Source: Thiorhodococcus drewsii AZ1
GTDB lineage: Bacteria; Pseudomonadota; Gammaproteobacteria; Chromatiales; Chromatiaceae
NCBI RefSeq assembly: GCF_000224065.1
Contig: NZ_AFWT01000005.1
Location: 62,001-126,000, forward strand
Direction of reading: 5' to 3'
DNA length: 64,000 bases
Positions 53,554 to 62,969 of this stretch are shown here, piece by piece (position 1 is the stretch's first letter; the number at the start of each line of letters is the position of its first letter). The notes beneath the pieces were generated by a model. It saw nothing but the letters and a program-made list of their open reading frames with translations. It ran no database searches and had not been told where the DNA came from. A program made the position numbers and the translations under genes.

Positions 53554-54600
53554 TCACTCAGTATTCTCCAATACAGCTAGGAATTGCTCCAATTCGTTCG
53601 GCAAAGGTGCCTCCACGCTCAGGGGTTTGGACATGCCCGCAGTCTGGAAGCGCAGCGAAGCGGCATGCAGAAAGAGCCGCGTCAGCCCCAACCGCTTGAG
53701 TTCGCGATTCATCGCCTCGTCACCGTATTTGGGATCGCCCGCCAGCGGCGTTCCCAGATGCGCCGCATGCACCCGGATCTGATGGGTACGTCCAGTCACC
53801 AACTCGGCCTCGACCAGGGTGAACACGCGGCCCTTCGAGGTCAATCGCCGCAGACGTCGAAAGATGGTGCGCGCCGGTTTGCCCTCGGCCTGGTCCACCC
53901 TGACCACTCGCTCCCCACCTTGAAGGACGTTTTTCTTGAGCGGCGCGTCCACCACCAGCTTCTCGCGCGCCAGGTCGCCGACGAAGAGCGCCCGATAGCG
54001 CTTGGTCATGCCATTCTCGCGAATCAACTGATGCAGTTCGCGCAATGCACTGCGGCGCTTGCTGATCACCAGGCAACCGGAGGTCTCGCGATCGAGCCTG
54101 TGAACCAATTCGAGCTCGCGCCCGGGGCGCGCCTGGCGCAGCGATTCGATGAGACCGTAGCTCAGACCGCTGCCGCCGTGCACCGCGAGACCGCTGGGCT
54201 TGTCGATCACGAGCAAACGCTCGTCCTCGAACAGCACGCCGCGTTCGATCCGTTCCATCTGGGACCGTGGCGCCTGACCCGGATGCTCCGGTGTCGCCGT
54301 TCTCAGTGGTGGGATCCGCACCAGATCGCCCGCCCGCAGACGATGACTGGCCTTGACGCGCCCCTTATTGACCCGCACTTCACCACGGCGGAGCACGCGA
54401 TAGAGATGACTGCGGGGAACACCCTTGATGAAGCGCAAGAGAAAATTATCGATTCGCTGACCGTCGGACTCGATGTCCACCTCAACGAGTTGCGCCGAAA
54501 CGGCATGCCCCCCATCTTCCGAGGGCGAGGAACGCAATGTCGAACCATCGACTGATACGATCTTGGACTGCGAAGTGGAGTGTGAACGTGGGGATTTCAA
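53554..54600 (-). CDS. rluC: Ribosomal large subunit pseudouridine synthase C
   Basis: A 348-residue RluA-family enzyme: S4 domain (GQRIDNFLLRFIKGVPRSHLYRVLRRGEVRVN) followed by the synthase domain with catalytic Asp in LVHRLDRETSGCLVI, and GRTHQIRVHAAHLGTPLAGDPKYG. It modifies three uridines of 23S rRNA in E. coli. The first 35 residues (MKSPRSHSTSQSK...) are an extension compared with E. coli RluC; an internal start is possible. Divergent orientation to rne is conserved across gammaproteobacteria. Confidence 0.95.
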   Translation of the reverse strand: MKSPRSHSTSQSKIVSVDGSTLRSSPSEDGGHAVSAQLVEVDIESDGQRIDNFLLRFIKGVPRSHLYRVLRRGEVRVNKGRVKASHRLRAGDLVRIPPLRTATPEHPGQAPRSQMERIERGVLFEDERLLVIDKPSGLAVHGGSGLSYGLIESLRQARPGRELELVHRLDRETSGCLVISKRRSALRELHQLIRENGMTKRYRALFVGDLAREKLVVDAPLKKNVLQGGERVVRVDQAEGKPARTIFRRLRRLTSKGRVFTLVEAELVTGRTHQIRVHAAHLGTPLAGDPKYGDEAMNRELKRLGLTRLFLHAASLRFQTAGMSKPLSVEAPLPNELEQFLAVLENTE

Positions 54601-55180
54601 CGGGGTCTGAACCTGCCCTATGGGCTCAATTGCTGCTATTGGAGTTCGCTGATACCATTAGCCACTTGCGCTGGCCAGTGGAATCGAGATCTTTTCCCGG
54701 AGCGGCGAGTGCATCCTAGAGAATCGCGTCGGACAGCCCACTCATCAGGTGCCGAGGCGATCCTCGGGCCATCTACCGGCATCCGACACCTGACTATGCC
54801 GCCCGCAGGGCCGCGAGGTGCGTCCAGCGAACTCGCGACGTCGAGTGGCGCAGATTCTACACCCAGCGCATTCCCCACGGCGTGCCCCCAGGCAATCCAG
54901 CGCAGCCGGCGCCATCTCAGCCGCTCCGTATCGAGCCCGTCGCCATCAGGTCACGGCTCACCAAACGCGGGTGCCCATCGGGACCCGTAAACGATAGTTC
55001 ATGTGCGCGTGCCCGTTGCAGCCGTCCAATCTTATTGTGGCGCACGGACAGTGCCGACGCCGTTGGCTCCGGGAATACCGAGCCGGATGGCGACGCGCCA
55101 AACCTCCCGCAGGTCCAGACAGGATCCCTGGCGAGGCGCAACCACGGGTCACGCGCCGTGGTGTGTGAGTAAGGAACAAC
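54601..55180. other. Divergent rluC-rne intergenic region / rne leader
   Basis: About 580 bases between the divergent genes. I see no coding frame with a ribosome site. In E. coli the long rne leader folds into hairpins used for RNase E autoregulation; a similar role is plausible here but I find no sequence match that proves it. A ribosome site AAGGA precedes rne. Confidence 0.5.
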
Positions 55181-58123
55181 ATGAAAAGAATGCTGATCAA
55201 CGCGACTCAGCCGGAAGAGTTGCGCGTCGCGACCGTCGACGGCCAGTTACTGTACAACCTCGACATCGAGTCACCTGGCCGAGAACAAAAAAAGGCCAAC
55301 ATCTACAAAGGCATCATCACCCGCGTCGAGCCGAGCCTGGAGGCGGCTTTCGTCGACTACGGAGCGGAACGTCACGGTTTCCTCCCGCTGAAGGAGATCG
55401 CTCGAGCCTATTTCGAGCCCGATAGCGTCAAACCCGGATCCCGCACCAACATCAAGGAAGCGGTGCGCGAGGGACGCGAGGTCGTCATCCAGATCGACAA
55501 GGAGGAGCGCGGCAACAAGGGTGCCGCACTGACCACCTTCATCTCGCTCGCCGGTCGCTATCTGGTCCTGATGCCGAACAACCCGCGCGCCGGCGGCGTT
55601 TCGCGTCGAATCGAGGGCCAGGACCGCAGCGAACTGCGCGATGCCATGAGCCAGCTCGCCATTCCCGAGGACATGGGGCTTATCGTGCGCACCGCAGGCG
55701 TCGGCAAGAATGTCGAGGAACTGCAATGGGACCTCGACTATCTGCTCCAGCTCTGGAAGGCGATCGTCGCCTCCAGCGAAAGCCGCAAGGCCCCCTTCCT
55801 CATCTACCAGGAAAGCGACGTCATCATCCGCTCGATCCGCGATTATCTGCGCGTGGACATCGGCGAGATCGTGATCGACGACCGCGCGGTTTACGAGCGT
55901 GCCGAGAATTTCATCAAACAGGTGATGCCGCAGAACCTCAAGAAGCTGCGTCTCTACCAGGATGAGGTTCCGCTCTTCACCCGCTACCAGATCGAGACCC
56001 AGATCGAATCGGCGTTCCAGCGCGAAGTGCGCCTCCCCTCGGGCGGCTCCGTCGTCATCGACCACACCGAGGCCCTGACCTCGATCGACATCAACTCGGC
56101 GCGCGCGACCAAGGGCGCGGACATCGAGGAGACCGCATTCAACACCAACCTGGAGGCCGCCGACGAGATCGCCCGCCAGCTGCGTCTGCGCGACCTGGGT
56201 GGCCTCTTCGTGATCGATTTCATCGACATGACCCCGCCCAAGCATCAGCGCGAGGTCGAAAACCGGCTACGCGAGGCGCTCAAGCAGGACCGCGCCCGGG
56301 TCCAGGTCGCCCGCATCTCGCGCTTCGGGTTGCTGGAGATGTCGCGCCAGCGTCTGCGTCCCTCGCTCGGTGAGTCGAGCCAGCAGGTCTGCCCGCGCTG
56401 CAAGGGCCGAGGCGCTATCCGAGGCGTCGAATCCTTGGCCCTGTCCATCCTGCGCATCCTCGAAGAGGAGGCGATGAAGGACAACACCCAGCGCATCATG
56501 GCCCAACTGCCGGTCAGCGTCGCGACCTTCCTGCTCAACGAAAAGCGCAGGGCGATCCTCGAAATGGAGCAGCGCCAGCGCGTCGAGATCCTGCTACTGC
56601 CAAACGAGAACATCCAGACGCCCGACTACCAGATCGAGCGCGTCCGCACTCAGGATGCCGACAAACAGGCCGAGGAGCAGCCTCAGCACAGCTACGAATT
56701 GACCTCCGAACCCGACTCCGCTCCGACGCCCCATTACGCAAAATTGGGTCAACCGGTGCGCATCGAGGAGCCGGCCGTCAAACAGGTCACACCGAGCGCA
56801 CCCGCCCCACAGCGCGCGCCCGTCCAACCCCCGCATCCCATGCCGGCTCAGCCGCGACAGGACTCCGAGCGCTCGGAGCCTGAGAGCCTGCTGAAACGCA
56901 TCTGGACCGGACTGTTCGTCTCGCGCCTCAACGACTCGGATTCCCCGACGGGTCCCTCGAGCTCCAACTTCCCCAGCAGCAGCCGACTCGACCGCCCCTA
57001 TGGCGGTTACGAGAGCGACCGAACCAACAGCCGCGAGTCCCAACCCGCACAGACCGACTCCAACCCGGAAGCGCCCTCGAAGAGCGAGCGAGCCGAATCG
57101 AGCCGCCCGCAGCATCCGCGTGAAGAGCGCCGTCGCGAAGAGCGTCAGCGCAATCCCCAGACGCGCTCCGAGAGCAAGGCATCCGACACCTCGCGCCGTT
57201 CACCCGACAGCCGCGGACGCAACAACGAGCCAGTCGAGTCGTCCGAAAGCGAGGGCGAGGATCAGGCACGGGGCACGCGTTCGCGTCGCGGATCACGCGG
57301 CCGAGGCCGGCGCAGCAATCCCAACGGCGATGTGCGCAACACGGCGGGCAAGCTCTCCGAAGGCGATAGCCGTCAAGCCTCTGCCGAGGCTGCCGATGAC
57401 CACATACCCGCCCAATCCCAGGACTCGGGCACCGAGTCGCGCCCGCCCCGTAAACGGGCAGCGGCGGAGGATTCGAGCTGGAATCAGGAGGCGAAGACTC
57501 CCTCGGGACGCGATTCGACCGACAGCCTCGACAGCGAGGAGACTACGGAGAACGACCCTACGCCCGGCAACGAAACGAACGCCGAGGCCCGCCCGGGCGG
57601 CGAACGCCCGCGTTCGTCGCGCCGCCGCCGGGGCGGTCGCAATCGTCGCCGCACACCCGCTTCGGGCGCGAACACATCGTCGGACTCCAATCAGGAAGGT
57701 CAACAAGAAGACTCGCCGAACGCCGAGCCGACTCAGACCGAACCCAAGCCAGCGGCTCGACCGGACTCGAAACAGGAGGCCCCCGAGCAGCCCAAGACCG
57801 ACGCTGCCGAGGCAGCGCCCCAGACACCGCCCTCCCAGGAACGGAAAGAGGCACCGGTCGAACCGCCCCGCGACCAGACGGAGCCGCAGGGCATGCTGCC
57901 CGCTCCTCCGCCGGCCGCCGCGTCACCTCTGATGGTGACAGAGCCGGTCCCGCAGAAGCCCCGTTCGGTCCAGCCCGAGCCTGAGCCTAACGCGCCAAAA
58001 GTAGCCCAGCTCGAACCGAAGGCGCCCAAACCGGAGCCCAAGCCAATCGTCCAAGAGGCATCGCCCACTCCCGACCCGGCCCCAGCGCCACGCGAGGAAG
58101 GCCAGGCGACGGATACGCACTGA
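55181..58123 (+). CDS. rne: Ribonuclease E
   Basis: A 980-residue endoribonuclease. The catalytic half (residues 1-510) has the S1 domain ([37 protein letters not shown]), the metal-binding aspartates ([13 protein letters not shown] and LFVIDFIDM) and the zinc-link CPRCKGRG. The second half is a long disordered scaffold: Gln/Pro/Ser-rich, with Arg-rich segments ([32 protein letters not shown]) typical of RNA-binding sites, and a Pro-Glu-Lys-rich end. It initiates mRNA decay and rRNA/tRNA processing at the inner membrane. A good AAGGA site and divergent rluC confirm start and identity. Confidence 0.97.
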   Translation: MKRMLINATQPEELRVATVDGQLLYNLDIESPGREQKKANIYKGIITRVEPSLEAAFVDYGAERHGFLPLKEIARAYFEPDSVKPGSRTNIKEAVREGREVVIQIDKEERGNKGAALTTFISLAGRYLVLMPNNPRAGGVSRRIEGQDRSELRDAMSQLAIPEDMGLIVRTAGVGKNVEELQWDLDYLLQLWKAIVASSESRKAPFLIYQESDVIIRSIRDYLRVDIGEIVIDDRAVYERAENFIKQVMPQNLKKLRLYQDEVPLFTRYQIETQIESAFQREVRLPSGGSVVIDHTEALTSIDINSARATKGADIEETAFNTNLEAADEIARQLRLRDLGGLFVIDFIDMTPPKHQREVENRLREALKQDRARVQVARISRFGLLEMSRQRLRPSLGESSQQVCPRCKGRGAIRGVESLALSILRILEEEAMKDNTQRIMAQLPVSVATFLLNEKRRAILEMEQRQRVEILLLPNENIQTPDYQIERVRTQDADKQAEEQPQHSYELTSEPDSAPTPHYAKLGQPVRIEEPAVKQVTPSAPAPQRAPVQPPHPMPAQPRQDSERSEPESLLKRIWTGLFVSRLNDSDSPTGPSSSNFPSSSRLDRPYGGYESDRTNSRESQPAQTDSNPEAPSKSERAESSRPQHPREERRREERQRNPQTRSESKASDTSRRSPDSRGRNNEPVESSESEGEDQARGTRSRRGSRGRGRRSNPNGDVRNTAGKLSEGDSRQASAEAADDHIPAQSQDSGTESRPPRKRAAAEDSSWNQEAKTPSGRDSTDSLDSEETTENDPTPGNETNAEARPGGERPRSSRRRRGGRNRRRTPASGANTSSDSNQEGQQEDSPNAEPTQTEPKPAARPDSKQEAPEQPKTDAAEAAPQTPPSQERKEAPVEPPRDQTEPQGMLPAPPPAAASPLMVTEPVPQKPRSVQPEPEPNAPKVAQLEPKAPKPEPKPIVQEASPTPDPAPAPREEGQATDTH

Positions 58124-58169
58124 GGCCAGCCTTTTTGGGACACTCGGTCACTCGAACCCCATGACCCTC

Positions 58170-58194
58170 AGGCCCGACCGCCAAGGTCGGGCCT
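58170..58194 (+). terminator. Strong hairpin after rne
   Basis: AGGCCCGACC and GGTCGGGCCT form a perfect 10-bp stem around GCCAA, 47 bases past the rne stop. A T-tract is missing, so termination efficiency is uncertain, but location and stability fit a transcript end. Confidence 0.6.
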
Positions 58195-58218
58195 ACCCCA
58201 GGGTCGAGAACTATCGCC

Positions 58219-59466
58219 ATGATGCTGCAGTCATTTCTCGTCAGCACGGCCCGCTTTACCCGTCTCGTCTTTCGCACCTTCATTCCCAAAGCGGGCGATC
58301 CACGCCCCAGCACGCGGCGACTGTTGGTGATGGCGGGATTCATCCCATTGTTCGCCCTGGTACAGGGGATCCATTGGCTCGGATTCCTGCTCGACGAGAT
58401 CCTCTTTCCGGGCTACCGCAAAACCCCCGTGCGTGAACCGCTGTTCGTGCTCGGGGTCCCACGTAGCGGAACCACCCACCTGCACCGGGTGTTGGCAGAG
58501 GACGCGCGCTACACCACCTTTTCCACCTGGGAGTGCCTCTTCGCCCTCTCGGTCACGGCGCGACGCTTCTGGCTCGGTGTCGGCTGGCTGGACGCCCAAG
58601 TCGGCGGGTTCGGCAAGCGCCTACTCGATTGGCTGGAGAAACATCTCTTCGGCGGGCTGGAAGAGGTCCACAGCATGCGTCTGAGCGATCCCGAAGAGGA
58701 TTACTTCGTCTTCATGCCGGTGCTGGCCTGCTTCATTCTCATCCTGCCCTTCCCCGCTTCGGATCTGCTGTGGCGAATGGGCGCCTTCGACCGCGACATG
58801 CCGCCACGCGAGCGCGAGCGACTGATCGGCTTCTACCGAAGCTGCCTCAAGAGACACCTCTACGTGCATGGCACGGAGCGCACCTTCCTGTCCAAGAACG
58901 CGGCCTTCGCCCCCCTCGCCGGGGCGCTCGCCGAGCATTTCGAGGATGCACGCTTCATCGTCTGTCTGCGTGAACCCGAACGCACCCTGCCCTCCCAGCT
59001 CAGCTCCATCGCCTCCGGCGCAACCCTCTTCGGGACGCACTCGGTCGCACCCTGGCTGAACGATCGGCTGACAGAGCAGCTCGGCTTCTATTACCGAAAT
59101 CTCGAACGGGTATTCGCTCCGATGCCCGAAAGTCGCTGCGTTTGGGTTAACATGCAGAGCCTCAAGGGCGAGTTGCCCAGCACGATCGAACGCATCTACG
59201 CGTGCATGGGGTTCGAGATGACCACCGCTTACCGGACCAGTCTGCAACGTCAGGCGGCGCAGGCGAAACGGTATCGCAGCACCCATTCCTACAGCCTGGA
59301 GGCATTCGGGCTTTCGCCGGCGCGGATCGCCGATGAACTCGGCCCGCTCTACGCCTCGCTGGCCGCGCGCGCCGTTTCCACCCGACGTGACGACACGCCA
59401 GACATCGACTCACAGCCGCACACGGGCACCCAGTCGCTCGCCGAAGAACCGGCGCCGACATGCTGA
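58219..59466 (+). CDS. Sulfotransferase family protein
   Basis: A 415-residue protein. The 5'-phosphosulfate-binding loop of PAPS-dependent sulfotransferases is seen in LFVLGVPRSGTTHLHRVLAE (about residues 75-94), and the 3'-phosphate-binding region corresponds to ARFIVCLREPERTLPSQLSSI. A hydrophobic segment near the start (about residues 36-55) may anchor it to the membrane. The substrate could be a surface glycan or lipid. The stop overlaps the next start by seven bases, so it forms an operon with the glycosyltransferase and the deacetylase-like gene. Confidence 0.88.
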   Translation: MMLQSFLVSTARFTRLVFRTFIPKAGDPRPSTRRLLVMAGFIPLFALVQGIHWLGFLLDEILFPGYRKTPVREPLFVLGVPRSGTTHLHRVLAEDARYTTFSTWECLFALSVTARRFWLGVGWLDAQVGGFGKRLLDWLEKHLFGGLEEVHSMRLSDPEEDYFVFMPVLACFILILPFPASDLLWRMGAFDRDMPPRERERLIGFYRSCLKRHLYVHGTERTFLSKNAAFAPLAGALAEHFEDARFIVCLREPERTLPSQLSSIASGATLFGTHSVAPWLNDRLTEQLGFYYRNLERVFAPMPESRCVWVNMQSLKGELPSTIERIYACMGFEMTTAYRTSLQRQAAQAKRYRSTHSYSLEAFGLSPARIADELGPLYASLAARAVSTRRDDTPDIDSQPHTGTQSLAEEPAPTC

Positions 59467-60623
59467 GATCATCACAGGCGGAGTGCCAACTCGCCGCCGA
59501 GGATACGGCGGCCGCGCGGAATCTCCGGGTCGCCATCATCTCGGACGCGGCGCCGGAGCGAAACGGTGTCGGCGCCTATTACCGCGATCTGGCCGACCAT
59601 CTAAGGGCCAGGGGGGCGCATGTGGCGCTCGTCGCGCCACGCTACCGCGCCGGTCGCTGGCACGGGGGGCTGAGACTCCCGCTTCCCGGTGACCCGACAC
59701 AGCGCATCCTGATCCCCTCCTGGTCCCTGGTCGAAAAACGCCTGAAGCGATTGCGCCCCAACGTCATCGTAGTGCCCACGCCTGGACCCTACGGATTGCT
59801 CGGCATGCATCTCGCTGGGCGTCTCGGCGTCCATCTGGTGGTCGGTTTCCATACCCACTTCGAGGCGCTCACCAATCTCTTTCAGGACTGGGGGGTGCGG
59901 GCGCACATCGCCAACGCCTATCTGCGCGGCTGCCATCGCCTGCTGTTCAGCAGGAGCCAGGTGGTGCTCGCCAACTCGATCGAGATGGTCGAAGTCGCCC
60001 GCTCGATCGGCGCCAAGCGCGTCTCGCTGATGGCCACGCCCATCCCGAAACGCTTCCTCGATCGCGCGCCCTCGCCCACCCGCCCCCAAATCGAGCGGAT
60101 TCTCTTCGCCGGACGCCTCGCGCCCGAAAAGAATCTGGATGCCGTGGTCGAGGCGGCCCGGCGCCTGCCGGATCTCGAATTCGTCATCGCGGGGGACGGC
60201 CCCTTGCGCGAATGGCTCGAACAAGAGGCGGGCGAGCTGCCCAATCTGACCCTCGTCGGCTGGGTGAAGCGCACCCAGATCCTGCGCCTGATCGACAGCG
60301 TCGACGCGCTGGTGCTGCCCTCGCGGGTGGAATCCTTCGGCACCATCGCGCTAGAGGCCATGGCCCGCGCTCGCCCCGTACTCGTCTCCGGGGCCTGCGG
60401 TATCCTCAGTTGGGATATCCTCTCGGGCGGCATTTTTACCATTCGCGAAGACGAACATCTGGCCGACGCGCTCCTGCGACTTCGCCAACTGGATGCCGCC
60501 AGCCTCCAGAACACGACCGAGATGGCGCGCGAGGCGGCCGGTATTATCAACCAACGCAATCTGCAGCATTGGCTGGCATTGCTTGCGGGCGACCATGCAA
60601 GTACCGTCGATGGACAACAGTGA
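59460..60623 (+). CDS. GT4-family glycosyltransferase
   Basis: A 387-residue GT-B glycosyltransferase. The N-terminal half has LRVAIISDAAPERNGVGAYYRDLADHLRARG and GFHTHFEAL; the C-terminal half has RILFAGRLAPEKNLDAVVEAARRLPDLEFVIAGDGP and the EX7E motif in ESFGTIALEAM. It transfers a sugar from a nucleotide donor, most like glycosyltransferases acting on lipids or surface polysaccharides. The start codon lies inside the end of the sulfotransferase gene. Confidence 0.92.
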   Translation: MLRSSQAECQLAAEDTAAARNLRVAIISDAAPERNGVGAYYRDLADHLRARGAHVALVAPRYRAGRWHGGLRLPLPGDPTQRILIPSWSLVEKRLKRLRPNVIVVPTPGPYGLLGMHLAGRLGVHLVVGFHTHFEALTNLFQDWGVRAHIANAYLRGCHRLLFSRSQVVLANSIEMVEVARSIGAKRVSLMATPIPKRFLDRAPSPTRPQIERILFAGRLAPEKNLDAVVEAARRLPDLEFVIAGDGPLREWLEQEAGELPNLTLVGWVKRTQILRLIDSVDALVLPSRVESFGTIALEAMARARPVLVSGACGILSWDILSGGIFTIREDEHLADALLRLRQLDAASLQNTTEMAREAAGIINQRNLQHWLALLAGDHASTVDGQQ

Positions 60624-61410
60624 CAGCATTCGCGCGTTGGTCTCGGTGCACGACGTCATGCCCGAGACCCTCGAACAGATCCAAGCCCTTCTGGAACGAC
60701 TGACCGCCGCTGACATCAGTGCCGTGACCCTGCTCGTGGTGCCGGGCGCCGACTGGACCCCTGCCGCGATCGATACGCTCCACGACTTCGAGCGGCGGGG
60801 CTACGAACTGGCCGGTCACGGCTGGAGACACCGGATCAGCCGCATCGGCGGCCTCCGTCACCGTCTCCATGCCACCTTCATCTCACGCCAAGTCGCCGAA
60901 CATCTGGCGCTGGACGCGCTCGGCATCGTCGCACTCATGAAGCGCTGCCACGCCTGGTTCCTGGAACAGGGACTGCGCCCACCATCGCTCTACGTTCCCC
61001 CCGCCTGGGCCATGGGGCGGATCGAGCGCAACGCGCTGGCCGACCTGCCCTTCCTGCAATACGAACTCTTCTCGGGCATACTCTCGGCCCAGACCGGACG
61101 CCTGCACCCCATGCCGCTGCTCGGCTACGAGGCCGACACGGCCGGGCGAACGCCCGTCCTGCGCCTCTGGAACCGGATCAATCGGCATCGCGCCAGTACG
61201 GTCGGCTGGATCCGTATCGGCATCCACCCGCACGACCTGGACCTCAGGCTGGCCGAGGATCTGAAAGCGGACCTGCACCGCTTCTCGATCCACGCAGAAT
61301 ACGGCGCGGTGGACGCAGCGGCCGATCAGAGATGCCGGCTGGTGACGTCCGCGAGAAGCCCCTCGGCGGCCGACTCAAGCATGTCGAATACGCGCTCGAA
61401 CCCGCGCTGA
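60595..61410 (+). CDS. DUF2334 polysaccharide-deacetylase-like protein
   Basis: A 271-residue protein with the DUF2334 pattern: SVHDVMPETLEQIQALLERL, LLVVPGADWTPAAIDTLHDFERRGYELAGHGWRHR, YVPPAWAMGRIER and IGIHPHDLDLRLAEDL. The Asp of HDV, the histidines of GHGWRH and the HPHD segment correspond to the metal and catalytic residues of NodB-like deacetylases. It probably removes an acyl group from a surface glycan made with its operon partners. Two close ATG codons (60595 and 60610) compete as start. Its last 85 bases overlap the converging phosphatase gene. Confidence 0.88.
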   Translation: MQVPSMDNSDSIRALVSVHDVMPETLEQIQALLERLTAADISAVTLLVVPGADWTPAAIDTLHDFERRGYELAGHGWRHRISRIGGLRHRLHATFISRQVAEHLALDALGIVALMKRCHAWFLEQGLRPPSLYVPPAWAMGRIERNALADLPFLQYELFSGILSAQTGRLHPMPLLGYEADTAGRTPVLRLWNRINRHRASTVGWIRIGIHPHDLDLRLAEDLKADLHRFSIHAEYGAVDAAADQRCRLVTSARSPSAADSSMSNTRSNPR

Positions 61411-61814
61411 CCGCCGTAGTAGGGATCCGGCACCTCACGCACTGGAAGATCGGGCGCAAAGTCGAGGAAGAGCTTGAGCTTCCACTCCAGCCCATCGGGA
61501 CAGAGCTCGGACAGACTCTCGTAGTTATCCTGATCCATCGCCAAGACATAGTCGAAGCGATGGAAGTCCTCTCGGAGTGCGCGCCGCGCGCGCAGATCGC
61601 CGATGTCGATCCCGCGCTCGCGAGCCGTCTCTCGCGCCCGCCGATCCGGCGGCTCGCCCAGATGATAGGCATGCGTCCCAGCCGAATCGATCTCGACGAG
61701 ATGCGACAGACCGGCATCCATCACCAGTTTCCTGAATACGCCATGGGCGGTCGGCGAACGGCAGATATTGCCCATGCAAACGAAGAGAATCTTGACCTTA
61801 GGTGCGTCACTCAT
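61326..61814 (-). CDS. Low-molecular-weight protein tyrosine phosphatase
   Basis: A 162-residue phosphatase with the signature P-loop FVCMGNICRSPTAHGVF (CX5R) and the general-acid loop VPDPYYGGQRGF. Such enzymes dephosphorylate tyrosines on envelope-polysaccharide kinases or other proteins. I start at MSDAPKVKIL (GGGAGCAG ribosome site); the earlier ATG would add six residues. It is on the minus strand like kdsB and lpxK, and in Pseudomonas a homologue follows kdsB. Its 3' end overlaps the DUF2334 gene by 85 bases. Confidence 0.95.
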   Translation of the reverse strand: MSDAPKVKILFVCMGNICRSPTAHGVFRKLVMDAGLSHLVEIDSAGTHAYHLGEPPDRRARETARERGIDIGDLRARRALREDFHRFDYVLAMDQDNYESLSELCPDGLEWKLKLFLDFAPDLPVREVPDPYYGGQRGFERVFDMLESAAEGLLADVTSRHL

Positions 61815-62062
61815 GGTCGGATCTGCTCCCAAAATTGGCGACTGTTAGGGCTCTCACCTCGAGCGTGGCATCAAGCCAGCGAATCGGTTGCACGAAAGAG
61901 GCAGACATAGATAGGTCATCCGCGATCTAGTGCGCACCATTATCGTGCAAATACGTCATCTCGGACCCTTTATCGCGCGAAGAAGAGACGGATCGCCGCC
62001 AAGCATACCGGCGAATCACAATAAACTCTTGATAAACCATTGAACGAAACAACAGAAAAATA

Positions 62063-62077
62063 TGGCACGACTAGTGC
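62063..62077 (+). promoter_or_regulatory. Sigma-54-type -24/-12 promoter
   Basis: TGGCACGACTAGTGC matches the sigma-54 consensus TGGCACGNNNNTTGC in all but one position, with the invariant GG and GC at the right spacing. A transcript would start near 62089. No enhancer-binding site was searched for in detail. Confidence 0.6.
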
Positions 62078-62088
62078 TAAAACAGCAG

Positions 62089-62169
62089 TGAGACATTTCT
62101 CAAACGTTCTGTTCCGTTCTCTGACCTCCTCAGTGGTGATTCGCCCCGCGTCTACGCGGGGTTTTTTTT
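62089..62169 (+). ncRNA. Predicted small RNA with CCUCC anti-Shine-Dalgarno loop
   Basis: From the expected sigma-54 start to the terminator the RNA is about 80 nt. It contains CTGACCTCCTCAG (62121-62133), where CTGA and TCAG form a stem presenting a CCUCC loop, then a stable terminator hairpin with an eight-T tract. No coding frame with a ribosome site fits. CCUCC loops are used by known sRNAs to pair with Shine-Dalgarno sequences. Start and existence are inferred; the terminator is certain as sequence. Confidence 0.6.
62144..62169 (+). terminator. Intrinsic terminator on the plus strand
   Basis: CCCCGCG and CGCGGGG form a 7-bp GC stem with a TCTA loop, followed directly by eight Ts. Only the plus strand has the T-tract, so it does not serve the minus-strand kdsB transcript. 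Confidence 0.9.
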
Positions 62170-62201
62170 GCTCGACGCCCAGCCTCGTCGAGCGGCCCGC
62201 C

Positions 62202-62969
62202 TTACATCTTGGCCAGATAGGCCGCGACGCGCGCGAGATCGTCCGATGTGTCAACGCCCGGCCCCGGCTCCTCGACCGCAAGACCGACATGGATACGTTC
62301 TCCATGCCAGAGCACCCGTAGCTGTTCGAGCGACTCGGCCAGTTCGAGCGGAGAGGGATCGAGATGGATGTAGCGCTTGAGGAAGGCGGCGCGATAGGCG
62401 TAGAGCCCGATGTGGCGCAGAAAACCGACCGAGGACGGCAGGGCCGCATGCTTGCCGAGGAACTCGTCCCGATGCCAGGGAATCGGGGCGCGCGAAAAAT
62501 AGAGGGCAAAGCCGGCGACATTGGTCACGACCTTCACCAGGTGCGGATCGAAGAGCTCGGCACCATCCCGGATCGGATACGCCAAGGTGGCCATGCCTGT
62601 CTTGTCGAGCGACGCCAGATTATGGGCAACCTGGTCGAGCAAGGCGACCGGCATGCAGGGCTCATCGCCTTGCAGATTCACCACGATCGTGTCATCGGAC
62701 CATTCGCAACGGGTGATGACCTCGGCCACGCGATCCGTTCCGGACCGATGCGCCACCTCGGTCAACACCACCCGCACACCCAAGGGCACACACACGTCCG
62801 CGATCCGTTGATCGTCGGTCGCGACCACGATCTCGTCGGCCGCGCTGTCCAGCGCGCGCTCGACCACGTGCTGGATCATCGGCTTGCCCTTGATGTCGAC
62901 GAGCGGCTTTCCCGGAAGGCGGGTGGACCCGTAGCGCGCGGGGATGACAACCTTGAAACCATTAGCCAT
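62202..62969 (-). CDS. kdsB: 3-deoxy-manno-octulosonate cytidylyltransferase
   Basis: A 255-residue KdsB: VVIPARYGSTRLPGKPLVDIKGKPMIQHV (nucleotide-binding start), VVATDDQRIADV, HRSGTDRVAEV, VVNLQGDEPCMP and HIGLYAYRAAFLKRY. It activates Kdo as CMP-Kdo for lipid A-Kdo assembly. Its start overlaps the lpxK end by eight bases. The strand and order fit a lipopolysaccharide operon entering from the right edge. Confidence 0.97.
   Translation of the reverse strand: MANGFKVVIPARYGSTRLPGKPLVDIKGKPMIQHVVERALDSAADEIVVATDDQRIADVCVPLGVRVVLTEVAHRSGTDRVAEVITRCEWSDDTIVVNLQGDEPCMPVALLDQVAHNLASLDKTGMATLAYPIRDGAELFDPHLVKVVTNVAGFALYFSRAPIPWHRDEFLGKHAALPSSVGFLRHIGLYAYRAAFLKRYIHLDPSPLELAESLEQLRVLWHGERIHVGLAVEEPGPGVDTSDDLARVAAYLAKM

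Larger units (their letters stand above)
61815..62201. other. Gap between phosphatase and kdsB containing a plus-strand RNA candidate
   Basis: The two flanking genes are both on the minus strand, yet the gap holds a sigma-54-like promoter and an intrinsic terminator on the plus strand (see separate entries). The left part (61815-62060) shows nothing recognisable. It must also carry the promoter of the minus-strand phosphatase gene unless that gene is transcribed from kdsB. Confidence 0.6.
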
